From: Flavobacteriales bacterium UBA5869
GTDB taxonomy: Bacteria; Bacteroidota; Bacteroidia; Flavobacteriales_D; Crocinitomicaceae
DNA length: 12,853 nucleotides
Reading direction: 5' to 3'
NCBI GenBank assembly: GCA_002432565.1
Contig: DJFP01000163.1
Location: 482-13,334 of the forward strand
The notes under the pieces are model-generated. The model was not told the DNA's origin. It saw only the letters and a program-made list of their open reading frames with translations, and did not search any database. This document shows, in pieces, positions 7,328-12,853 of the stretch. The stretch's first letter is position 1. The number at the start of each line of letters is the position of its first letter. Position numbers and translations under genes: made by a program.

Positions 7328-7339
7328 ACTTTATGGTGG

Positions 7340-7617
7340 TCCGAAGCATGATTTAAGTCTCCCTCTTTGGATATGAGTGACGCTTTTTTGTCCTTCTTCA
7401 CTTCAAATGGTTATCTCACAAAATTTTTCCTCTGATTTGATTCGTATCTACACCAATGATTCTATTTGAGCTTCAGATTGATAAAGCGTTCGAGCCCTGT
7501 TTGTCTAAAGCCAATGTTTTTTCGATTTTTTTTGATTAGTATTGATCTAGTGACTACAACTATTTACTGAAGTTCGTTTCCCTTATAATTTGAAATTCAG
7601 TGCAAAAACCGATTTAA
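7340..7617. other. AT-rich intergenic stretch after ssrA, no gene seen
   Basis: No convincing reading frame was found on either strand. The composition is AT-rich with homopolymer T runs (around 7516-7529). The only structured fragment is GCGTTCGAGCCCTG near 7487-7500, which looks like the T-loop part of a tRNA or tmRNA but has no surrounding cloverleaf. I consider this DNA decayed or non-functional. Confidence 0.5.
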
Positions 7618-7646
7618 TTGGCTGTAAGTAATGTTGGGTATATATG
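7618..7646 (+). promoter_or_regulatory. Candidate promoter of the SRPBCC gene (TTG-N18-TATATATG)
   Basis: TTG at 7618-7620 and TATATATG at 7639-7646 (seven of eight matches to TAnnTTTG) are 18 bases apart, within the usual Bacteroidota range, and about 30 bases before the GTG start. The same bases overlap a GGGTA...TACCC inverted repeat (7636-7659) that may instead belong to a cassette boundary. Confidence 0.4.
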
Positions 7647-7675
7647 CAAGTTAGTACCCGTTAAAACAAAACAAC

Positions 7676-8104
7676 GTGAATAAAGAATTAATATCTCAAT
7701 CTTCAATTAACATAGACGCTTCTCCGCCAAGAATATGGGAAGCACTGATTAGACCTGAAATAGCTAAAGAGTATTTCTTCGGAGCAGAAATCGAAACAGA
7801 TTGGAAAGAAGGAAGTCTAATTACGTTTAAAGGTGAATATAACGGAAATAAGTATGAGGAAAAAGGAGTGCTTATAAATGTTGAGCCCAATACACAACTG
7901 CAGTACTCTCATTGGAGCCATTTTGATGGACTTTCTGACACACCAGAAAATTACCGGATCTGGACTTTTGATATATCTGAAAAGAATGGAACAGCCGTCT
8001 TAACCATCAGTGAGGACAATATCCCAACAGAAAAACAAAAAAAACGCTCGGATGAATTTTGGAGAGAAGTTCTCTTAAAAATTAAACGAATCGTTGAAAA
8101 ATAA
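7676..8104 (+). CDS. SRPBCC/AHSA1-like (START-fold) domain protein
   Basis: This is a small 142-residue cytoplasmic protein with the AHSA1/SRPBCC layout: an opening strand INIDASPPRIWEALIRPEI (12-30), then YFFGAEIETDWKEGSLITFKG (33-53), KGVLINVEPNTQLQYSHW (63-80), an ENYRIWTFDI strand (91-100), and a closing helix EFWREVLLKIKRIVEK (127-142). The fold makes a hydrophobic ligand cavity; proteins of this size have varied and often unknown substrates. The start is GTG: the in-frame stop at 7652-7654 leaves no ATG upstream, and GTG 7676 begins exactly where the family domain begins. The gene is AT-rich, stands alone between ssrA and the M1 peptidase, and has unusual flanking sequences, so it may have been acquired horizontally. 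No terminator hairpin is seen after it. Confidence 0.88.
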   Translation: MNKELISQSSINIDASPPRIWEALIRPEIAKEYFFGAEIETDWKEGSLITFKGEYNGNKYEEKGVLINVEPNTQLQYSHWSHFDGLSDTPENYRIWTFDISEKNGTAVLTISEDNIPTEKQKKRSDEFWREVLLKIKRIVEK

Positions 8105-8268
8105 AAAACGTGTGGCAACAATGCATATAGCTTATGGCCTGAACGGCTAAAACAAAGGTTATCAGCTCTCTTAACCAGGTTCATTTCGGCTGGGCAGTGA
8201 TGTGCTTTGAACCCACAAGTCATATGCGGGAACATTACCGGTTCGAGTTCAGTCCCCTCTTTTGTCCC
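8105..8268. other. Non-coding stretch with cassette-like and tRNA-like remnants
   Basis: No gene is supported here. Bases 8111-8153 (GTGTGGCAACAATGCATATA at the start, ending GGCTAAAACAAA) share the TAAAACAAA ending and general layout with the sequence just before the SRPBCC gene (7636-7671). Bases about 8198-8256 resemble a worn tRNA: a possible anticodon loop CTTTGAA, and ACCGG-TTCGAGT-TCAGT as a T arm with one mismatch. No acceptor stem pairs convincingly, so I do not call a tRNA gene. Confidence 0.35.
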
Positions 8269-8353
8269 TCAATACTCACTCTCACACTTCACACTCACAC
8301 TTTGTCATCACTCTTTTCTTTTTCAGTGTGAGGCGTGAGTTTTGAGTGTGAAG
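8269..8353. repeat. TCACAC-rich imperfect inverted repeat
   Basis: The left side is built of repeated TCACAC/CTCAC units (8271-8302) and the right side of the complementary GTGTGAG/GTGAG units (8325-8352), separated by about 22 bases of T-rich sequence. The perfect inner arm is AGTGTGA with TCACACT; further out the pairing is interrupted. It may be a simple-sequence expansion, a small repeat element or a remnant of one. No transposase frame accompanies it. Confidence 0.45.
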
Positions 8354-8466
8354 ATGCTTTCAAATTCTATTTTGAGATTCAGGAGTTGAAATCTCAAGGT
8401 GCAAAAATTGACACAAAACATTTTCGTGAATCAATTGAATCGTTGAACAGGATAATAAATGAATAG
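8350..8466 (+). pseudogene. Possible 3' remnant of a lost gene
   Basis: A frame without a start codon runs GAA GAT GCT TTC AAA TTC TAT TTT GAG and ends in TAG 8464-8466. Its peptide, EDAFKFYFEIQELKSQGAKI continuing to SLNRIINE, has the amphipathic look of a real helical C-terminus rather than noise. The open frame extends back only to the stop at 8329-8331, inside the inverted repeat, so any upstream part is gone. The parent family is not recognised, and chance remains possible at this length. Confidence 0.3.
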
Positions 8467-8501
8467 TCAAAAAGCCGATTGTAGTATTCCAATATGATCC
8501 G

Positions 8502-8532
8502 TTGTTATTCAACCGCTTCTTAGCTATATTTA
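8502..8532 (+). promoter_or_regulatory. Candidate promoter of the M1 peptidase gene (TTG-N20-TATATTTA)
   Basis: TTG at 8502-8504 and TATATTTA at 8525-8532 (seven of eight consensus matches) are 20 bases apart. Transcription would begin near 8537, leaving a short leader before ATG 8550. This reading explains the in-frame TTG at 8502 as a -33 box, not as a start codon. Confidence 0.45.
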
Positions 8533-8549
8533 GTCTTTATTCCGAAACT

Positions 8550-10916
8550 ATGAATCGTATTGCCGCTGCCGGTTTTTGGGCGATCGTAACCTTCTGTGCA
8601 GGTTTATTCAACACTACAATTGCGCAAACTCCTTTTCCGTATGACACGCGAAGCGATAGCATTTCGATCGAACATTACAACATCCACCTGGATATGCGTG
8701 ATTTTTCGACGTTTGTCCTGAAAGGGAGCACGCAGGTTATTTTCGAGCCGCTGGTGAACAATATTTCGGAGATCCGGCTGGATTTGATGGGACCGGCTGT
8801 CGACAGCGTTCTCGATGCTAACGGAAACCAGCTTTCGTTTACAACAGTTCCGCTTGGATTTGTCGTCGATCTCGGTCAAAGCTATTCCACCGGCGATTCG
8901 ATCACTATTGAGGTTTTCTATCATGGGACAACCGTTCAGGACCCGACGTTCGGCGGATTTTATTTTAACGCTTCCTATGCCTATAATATCGGTGTTTCAC
9001 TGGACGATATCCCGCATAATTACGGGAAGACGTGGTTTCCGTGCTTCGACGATTTCATTACGCGATCGACCTATGATTTGTATGTAACGACGCTTCCGCA
9101 TCACAACGCCTCTTGCGGCGGTGTTTTTGTCTCCACGACCGTTCACCCGGATTTATCCGAAACGCATCACTGGAAAGTCAATCAGACCCTTCCGACTTAT
9201 CTTGTTTCCGTTGCGGTATCCAGCTATGTTTTTGTGAACGATACGTTTACGAATTATCAAAACGATCCCGTTCCTGTTCAGCTGGCCGCTCTTGCTCCCG
9301 ATACGACGAACATGAAAAACTCGTTCACCAACCTCGAGGAAGCATTTGATATTTTCGAAAACAAATTCGGGCCTTATCGCTGGGACAGAGTAGGGTATGT
9401 CCTTGTTCCGATGACTTCCGGAGCGATGGAGCACGCTATGAATATCGCTTTTCCGAGAATCGCCGCCAACGGAGGTCTCGACTGGCAATCGGTTATGGCA
9501 CATGAGCTTTCTCATCATTGGTGGGGAAACCTCGTTACGTGTCGCACTGCTGAAGATATGTGGATCAACGAAGGAAGCGCCGTTTACTGCGAATACGTTT
9601 TCACCGAGGAATTTAACGACAGAAATGCCTATGAAGCCGCCGTAAGAAGCGAACACAAGAATCTGCTTCGCACGTGCCACATCGAAGACGAAGGCTATTG
9701 GCCGCTTTCGGGCGTTCCGCAAGAACATACATACGGCAATACCACTTACCTGAAAGGTGCCGATATGATCCACACACTCCGGGCGTATTTGGGCGATTCA
9801 CTGTTTTTCAACGGCCTTTCGGAATTACTGGAACAAAACCAGTTTTCCGATATGGACGCGATCGAATACCGCGATGATTTAAGCGCCATTACAGGTGTAA
9901 ACCTCGATGATTTCTTTGCCGACTGGATTTTTCAGGGCGGATGGCCGCATGTTTCAATCGATTCGATGACAGTCGTGCCAAATGGTTTGCAGTATGATGT
10001 GACCGTTTACCTGAAGCAAAAGCTCGTCGGCCGAACAAACTACGGAAACCAGATTCCGGTAACGCTGACTTTGCGCGACAACGACTGGAATACGTTCGAG
10101 CAAACGATTCATTCTTCGGGAGTCAACAACACTGTGACGGTGACAGTTCCGTTTCCGCCGACTACGGGTTATCTTAACCGCGACGAGCTGATTTCACACG
10201 CCGTTACGGGAACTTATTCGACCTTCAATTCCACAGGAACCAAGAGCCTTGGACACGCGAATCTTACGTTGCAGGTCCAGGCAATCACCGATTCTGTTTA
10301 TTTCGTTGCCGAGCACAACTGGGCGGCTCCGGACCCTGTTCAGGATATCGCTTCCGGAAACATGATTTCTCCGCAGCGCTACTGGCGCATCGATGGCATC
10401 TGGAATTCCGGCTTCAATACAAATGCGACCTTCCGCTATAACGGACAAACAAGCGGAGCCAATTCCTACCTGGACCATTTGCTGATCACAGGATCGGAAG
10501 ACAGCGTTATCCTGCTGTACCGTCCAAACCGTTCAGTAGATTGGTACGAATTCCCGACCTACACCAAGGCAATGGGTAATCCTAATGATCAATCGGGATC
10601 CATAAATGCCACCAATCTTCTGAAGGGCGAGTATGCGATCGCGTTGAAAGGACAGCACCTGGCATTGGAAGAACAGGCCAAAGCTGCCGAAGTTTCACTT
10701 TATCCGAACCCGACTTCCGGTTTTGTAACGATTGAAACAACGGCTGAACTCGATCGCATCGTTATCAGCGATCCTGTTGGAAGAATTGTCGATCAGCAGC
10801 TCGAGCCCGGCTTGAAAACGAACCTGGTGACTTCTTCCTGGGAAAAAGGAACGTATTGGGTTACCGGATACAACGATGGGAATCTGGTGTTTAATAAATT
10901 GCTGATTGTTCAATAG
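8550..10916 (+). CDS. Secreted M1 family metallopeptidase with T9SS sorting domain
   Basis: I chose ATG 8550 (788 residues) rather than the in-frame TTG 8502, because a standard signal peptide begins there (MNRIAAAGFWAIVTFCAGLF, cleavage near TIAQ) and the upstream part looks like a promoter. Numbered from this ATG, residues about 30-240 form the M1 N-terminal beta domain (including YGKTWFPCFDDF). The substrate motif is GAMEH (291-295), a GxMEN variant, and the zinc site is HELSH (318-322) with E341 in WINEGSA. The transition-state tyrosine is Y400 in TTYLKGADM. All catalytic residues are present, so an active zinc aminopeptidase is expected. The last 75 residues (714-788, starting EVSLYPNPTSG, with KGTYWV and a final KLLIVQ) are a type A T9SS C-terminal sorting domain, so the enzyme is exported across the outer membrane and then secreted or surface-attached, probably for peptide use. 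A linker domain of about 200 residues precedes it. The gene converges on the next one. Confidence 0.95.
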   Translation: MNRIAAAGFWAIVTFCAGLFNTTIAQTPFPYDTRSDSISIEHYNIHLDMRDFSTFVLKGSTQVIFEPLVNNISEIRLDLMGPAVDSVLDANGNQLSFTTVPLGFVVDLGQSYSTGDSITIEVFYHGTTVQDPTFGGFYFNASYAYNIGVSLDDIPHNYGKTWFPCFDDFITRSTYDLYVTTLPHHNASCGGVFVSTTVHPDLSETHHWKVNQTLPTYLVSVAVSSYVFVNDTFTNYQNDPVPVQLAALAPDTTNMKNSFTNLEEAFDIFENKFGPYRWDRVGYVLVPMTSGAMEHAMNIAFPRIAANGGLDWQSVMAHELSHHWWGNLVTCRTAEDMWINEGSAVYCEYVFTEEFNDRNAYEAAVRSEHKNLLRTCHIEDEGYWPLSGVPQEHTYGNTTYLKGADMIHTLRAYLGDSLFFNGLSELLEQNQFSDMDAIEYRDDLSAITGVNLDDFFADWIFQGGWPHVSIDSMTVVPNGLQYDVTVYLKQKLVGRTNYGNQIPVTLTLRDNDWNTFEQTIHSSGVNNTVTVTVPFPPTTGYLNRDELISHAVTGTYSTFNSTGTKSLGHANLTLQVQAITDSVYFVAEHNWAAPDPVQDIASGNMISPQRYWRIDGIWNSGFNTNATFRYNGQTSGANSYLDHLLITGSEDSVILLYRPNRSVDWYEFPTYTKAMGNPNDQSGSINATNLLKGEYAIALKGQHLALEEQAKAAEVSLYPNPTSGFVTIETTAELDRIVISDPVGRIVDQQLEPGLKTNLVTSSWEKGTYWVTGYNDGNLVFNKLLIVQ

Positions 10917-10968
10917 TTATTTATCTAAACAACGTTTATACAACAGCTCGTTGCGGCTATAGCTCTTA

Positions 10969-12429
10969 TCATCGTCTCTTCAACGGAAAACGATAAGCCA
11001 CGCTGTACATCGTCGTACTGGCGAACGGCGCACCGTAATAGCGGTAATTCGTGACTTTGAAGGCAACGGCGCCGACCTGAACTGAAAAGTAGAAGCCGCC
11101 GAGATAGCCCGATTTCGCTGCTGAAGGATCGATGAACTTGTCCTTCGCTTTCCCTTCGTTGTCGATGATCTTGTCGGCATAGACTTTTTCATCGGCCGGA
11201 TCGAGAAATTGCTGCCCGAAAGAGAAATGTGCTCCGAAATTGAACCCGGCCGTTGCCGAAAGGAAGGATGTCGCGTTTCCCTTGTCATAAGCAATTCCAA
11301 AAGGAACCAGGAAAGCCGGTGAAATATCGAAGCCGATCTGTGTGAACAGGTTGATCGTCGTGAGCTCGCCCTGGCCGGTTTCCGTGTTGCGATCCAGTTT
11401 ACGGTAGTATTTTCCTTCGTCTTCGTCCTTGACCTTCAACTCGCCGCCATGACCTATACGACCACCTTCCAGGCAAACGCCGAAATCCATTGGGCCGCCA
11501 CGACCTTCAAGCACAATACCGAACAGGTTCGAAAGAGGAATATGTGACGAGCGCTTCGGACTCATAAAGCTGACTTTGGGACCAATTCCGAAATGCGGAC
11601 CAATATCCTGGATTCCCATATCGAAATTGGTCACATGAACGTCGCCGGAAGTATATGTCGTATAATGATCGATCCGCTGCGTGCTCGTGTAAGAAGTTCC
11701 GGTATGAACAGTCGTCGATTGCACGTTCGAAATGGACGTCTGACTGGCTTTAACTGTTACCATTTCGGGATTGTAGCGCCATTTCAGCGCATCGACACGA
11801 AACGTAATGGACGGATAAACGCCGACGCCTTTGAAATACTCGGATTCATCGCCGGTTGTCATGCCCAGTCGCAGGTTCAGATTCGCTTCGATAGAGCCGA
11901 ATGGCATACGAATGCGATAGCCGGGATTAATGCCCAGGTACCAGATCCGTGCTGTGTGGCTGCGAGCTGGTTTGTCCTGGTTCGTCAGATTAAACATTCC
12001 CATACCGGCAGCAATAACCGGATGACCACGAAAGGATTTATAAGGTGATGATTGCGAGCCGATCGTCAGGAAGTTGATCGGGATATTCATTCCGGCATAG
12101 AAATGATAGCCGAATTGCTTGTTATTAACGGATTGTGTGCCGGTGTAGCCGAATGGAATGCTTCCGCGAACGCTGCACTGACCAAGTCCGAACTTGAATT
12201 CGAACAGATCGGAAAGAATATTGATGTCGAACCAGGGCTTTTCGAATTTCGTCATATCACCCAAAGCCGGACGGTAAAAAGAAATTCCGATCCCGCTGTG
12301 GTTCATATCCAGTGCGTGCTGATTTCGTTTGAAAGCAGCGCGTTGCTCGGCCGATACGGTCGTGCTGTCCTGCGCCCTGAGTAGGGAAGGGAAGATGCAG
12401 ATCACGAAGAGAATGCCGGTGATTTTCAT
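10969..12429 (-). CDS. Predicted outer-membrane beta-barrel protein, 486 residues
   Basis: The N-terminus is a signal peptide (MKITGILFVICIFPSLLRA, cleaved before QDSTT). The rest is rich in Gly and alternating hydrophobic/aromatic strands: FGYHFYAGMNIPINFLTIGS (106-125), IWYLGINPGYRIRMPFGSIE (about 162-181), TINLFTQIGFDI, and GGFYFSVQVGAVAFKVTNYRYY near the end. It ends in a strand SVAYRF followed by PLKRR; an aromatic close to the C-terminus is usual for barrel proteins, although here basic residues come after it. Residues about 225-270 form a Ser/Thr-rich loop (QTSISNVQSTTVHTGTSYTS). No OmpA or plug domain is visible, and it is not recognised as a named family. The C-terminal half includes a DEDEGKYYRK acidic/basic segment likely to be a loop. 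It converges on the M1 gene with only 52 bases between stops and no good hairpin there. Confidence 0.8.
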   Translation of the reverse strand: MKITGILFVICIFPSLLRAQDSTTVSAEQRAAFKRNQHALDMNHSGIGISFYRPALGDMTKFEKPWFDINILSDLFEFKFGLGQCSVRGSIPFGYTGTQSVNNKQFGYHFYAGMNIPINFLTIGSQSSPYKSFRGHPVIAAGMGMFNLTNQDKPARSHTARIWYLGINPGYRIRMPFGSIEANLNLRLGMTTGDESEYFKGVGVYPSITFRVDALKWRYNPEMVTVKASQTSISNVQSTTVHTGTSYTSTQRIDHYTTYTSGDVHVTNFDMGIQDIGPHFGIGPKVSFMSPKRSSHIPLSNLFGIVLEGRGGPMDFGVCLEGGRIGHGGELKVKDEDEGKYYRKLDRNTETGQGELTTINLFTQIGFDISPAFLVPFGIAYDKGNATSFLSATAGFNFGAHFSFGQQFLDPADEKVYADKIIDNEGKAKDKFIDPSAAKSGYLGGFYFSVQVGAVAFKVTNYRYYGAPFASTTMYSVAYRFPLKRR

Positions 12430-12467
12430 AGCTGTAATTTGCTACGAAGGTATTCCGGCGTACAGGC

Positions 12468-12493
12468 AAAAAAAATACGGCAAACGCCGTATT
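12468..12493 (-). terminator. Rho-independent terminator of the right-edge gene
   Basis: GCCGTATT (12486-12493) and AATACGGC (12474-12481) pair perfectly over eight bases around a four-base loop. On the minus strand a run of T (12475 down to 12468) follows directly. It lies 26 bases after the stop of the right-edge gene and separates it from the outer-membrane protein gene. Confidence 0.85.
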
Positions 12494-12519
12494 CAGTTAT
12501 AAATCAATGAAGATCAAGA

Positions 12520-12853
12520 CTATTCTTCTTCGTCCCATCCGGAATCGCGCGAAGAACGGCTCATCCACGAATCGTCGTCGTCATCGTCGTCGTAATCCAT
12601 AAAACGATTGGATTTACCGCTTTTACGGTAGGCTTCCATTTTATGTTGTTTCGGCTGATCGGCGCTTTTTTTCGCAAAAACAGCCTTTTCTTTATCTTTC
12701 TTACGGTCGATTTTAGCCGGAGCATCATCAAACGCAACAGGGCGGGAGAAGGAATCCGAATCATCCGGTTTCCGGAATGGCGGACGTTCATCAGAAGCAG
12801 CTGACGGAGGTCTTTGAAACCCGTTTTCAGATCTCGGAGGTCGGTTGTCCGGA
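12520..12853 (-). CDS. Disordered, acidic C-terminus of an unidentified protein, 5' end cut by window edge
   Basis: The minus-strand frame is open from the right edge for 110 sense codons to TAG at 12520-12522, so only the C-terminal part is visible. It is low-complexity and charged: Pro/Arg/Ser-rich first (NRPPRSENGFQRPPSAASDE), then Lys-rich (KIDRKKDKEKAVFAKKS, then KQHKMEAYRKSGKSN), and finally a run of seven Asp (MDYDDDDDDDSWM) before SRSSRDSGWDEEE. Such basic-then-acidic tails occur in Bacteroidota on RNA-modifying and RNA-handling enzymes such as pseudouridine synthases and DEAD-box helicases, but nothing visible proves this, so the function is open. The tail is followed by a strong terminator. 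The frame choice rests on the coherent charge pattern, the lack of stops and the terminator just after the stop. Confidence 0.75.
   Translation of the reverse strand, partial: PDNRPPRSENGFQRPPSAASDERPPFRKPDDSDSFSRPVAFDDAPAKIDRKKDKEKAVFAKKSADQPKQHKMEAYRKSGKSNRFMDYDDDDDDDSWMSRSSRDSGWDEEE
12571..12594. repeat. GTC/GAC trinucleotide repeat coding poly-Asp
   Basis: On the plus strand the sequence is ATC plus GTC units, which read on the minus strand as GAC/GAT codons for seven consecutive Asp within the right-edge gene. The mix of GAC and GAT makes it an imperfect microsatellite; changes in unit number would keep the frame. Confidence 0.7.

Noticed and set aside
7216..7401. Small minus-strand frame over the end of ssrA
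   Set aside because: It overlaps the tmRNA T arm and terminator, whose RNA structure fully explains the sequence.
8269..8353. CRISPR-like array or insertion sequence at the TCACAC repeats
   Set aside because: The units are short, unevenly spaced and without spacers, and no transposase or cas gene is present.
9153..9773. Long open frame (206 codons) on the minus strand inside the M1 peptidase gene
   Set aside because: It lies wholly antisense to a gene with all catalytic motifs, has an unlikely composition and no start context; it is a by-product of the GC-rich codon use of the real gene.
11593..12048. Open frame of 151 codons on the plus strand inside the outer-membrane protein gene
   Set aside because: It is antisense to a coherent signal-peptide and beta-strand protein and its translation has no recognisable features.
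12561..12791. Minus-strand frame of 76 codons near the right edge
   Set aside because: It is a different frame from the 110-codon open tail, which has a coherent charged composition and runs to a stop followed by a terminator.

Overview
The window comes from a member of the Bacteroidota, most likely a Flavobacteriales lineage such as Crocinitomicaceae/Fluviicola; the family level is inference. The evidence is a secreted M1 peptidase with a type IX secretion (T9SS) sorting tail, lipoproteins and outer-membrane proteins of Bacteroidota style, promoters of the TTG-N17-23-TAnnTTTG type, no clear Shine-Dalgarno sequences, and a tmRNA whose tag ends YALAA.

Layout. Bases 1-938 (minus) hold most of a lipoprotein with a C2-like C-terminal half, cut by the left edge. 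It is divergent from a 663-residue exported M48-like protein (1146-3137, plus) whose zinc site is degenerate. A 129-residue single-pass membrane protein follows (3261-3650, plus) and ends in a UUCG-loop terminator shared with the converging radical SAM gene. Three minus-strand genes come next: a PA0069-type radical SAM protein (3718-4782), a small lipoprotein (4882-5631) and a SIR2-domain protein (5663-6712). The last two are 31 bases apart and probably co-transcribed.

The tmRNA gene ssrA (6885-7288, plus) is divergent from the SIR2 gene. It has a near-ideal Bacteroidota promoter and a strong terminator. The 1.2 kb after it (7340-8549) is AT-rich and gene-poor. It contains one GTG-started SRPBCC/AHSA1-like gene, sequences that resemble cassette boundaries, a possible tRNA relic, a TCACAC-rich inverted repeat and a 39-codon open tail that ends in a stop without a start. 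I read this as an insertion and decay zone downstream of ssrA.

The right third is richer in G+C. It carries the T9SS-exported M1 aminopeptidase-like gene (8550-10916, plus), a converging 486-residue predicted outer-membrane protein (10969-12429, minus), and the disordered, Asp-rich C-terminus of a protein that runs off the right edge (12520-12853, minus) with its own terminator.

No single obvious multi-gene system is present. The parts most worth following up are the SIR2-lipoprotein pair beside ssrA, the apparently dead M48 protease, and the scarred region after ssrA. Functional links between the genes are inference.
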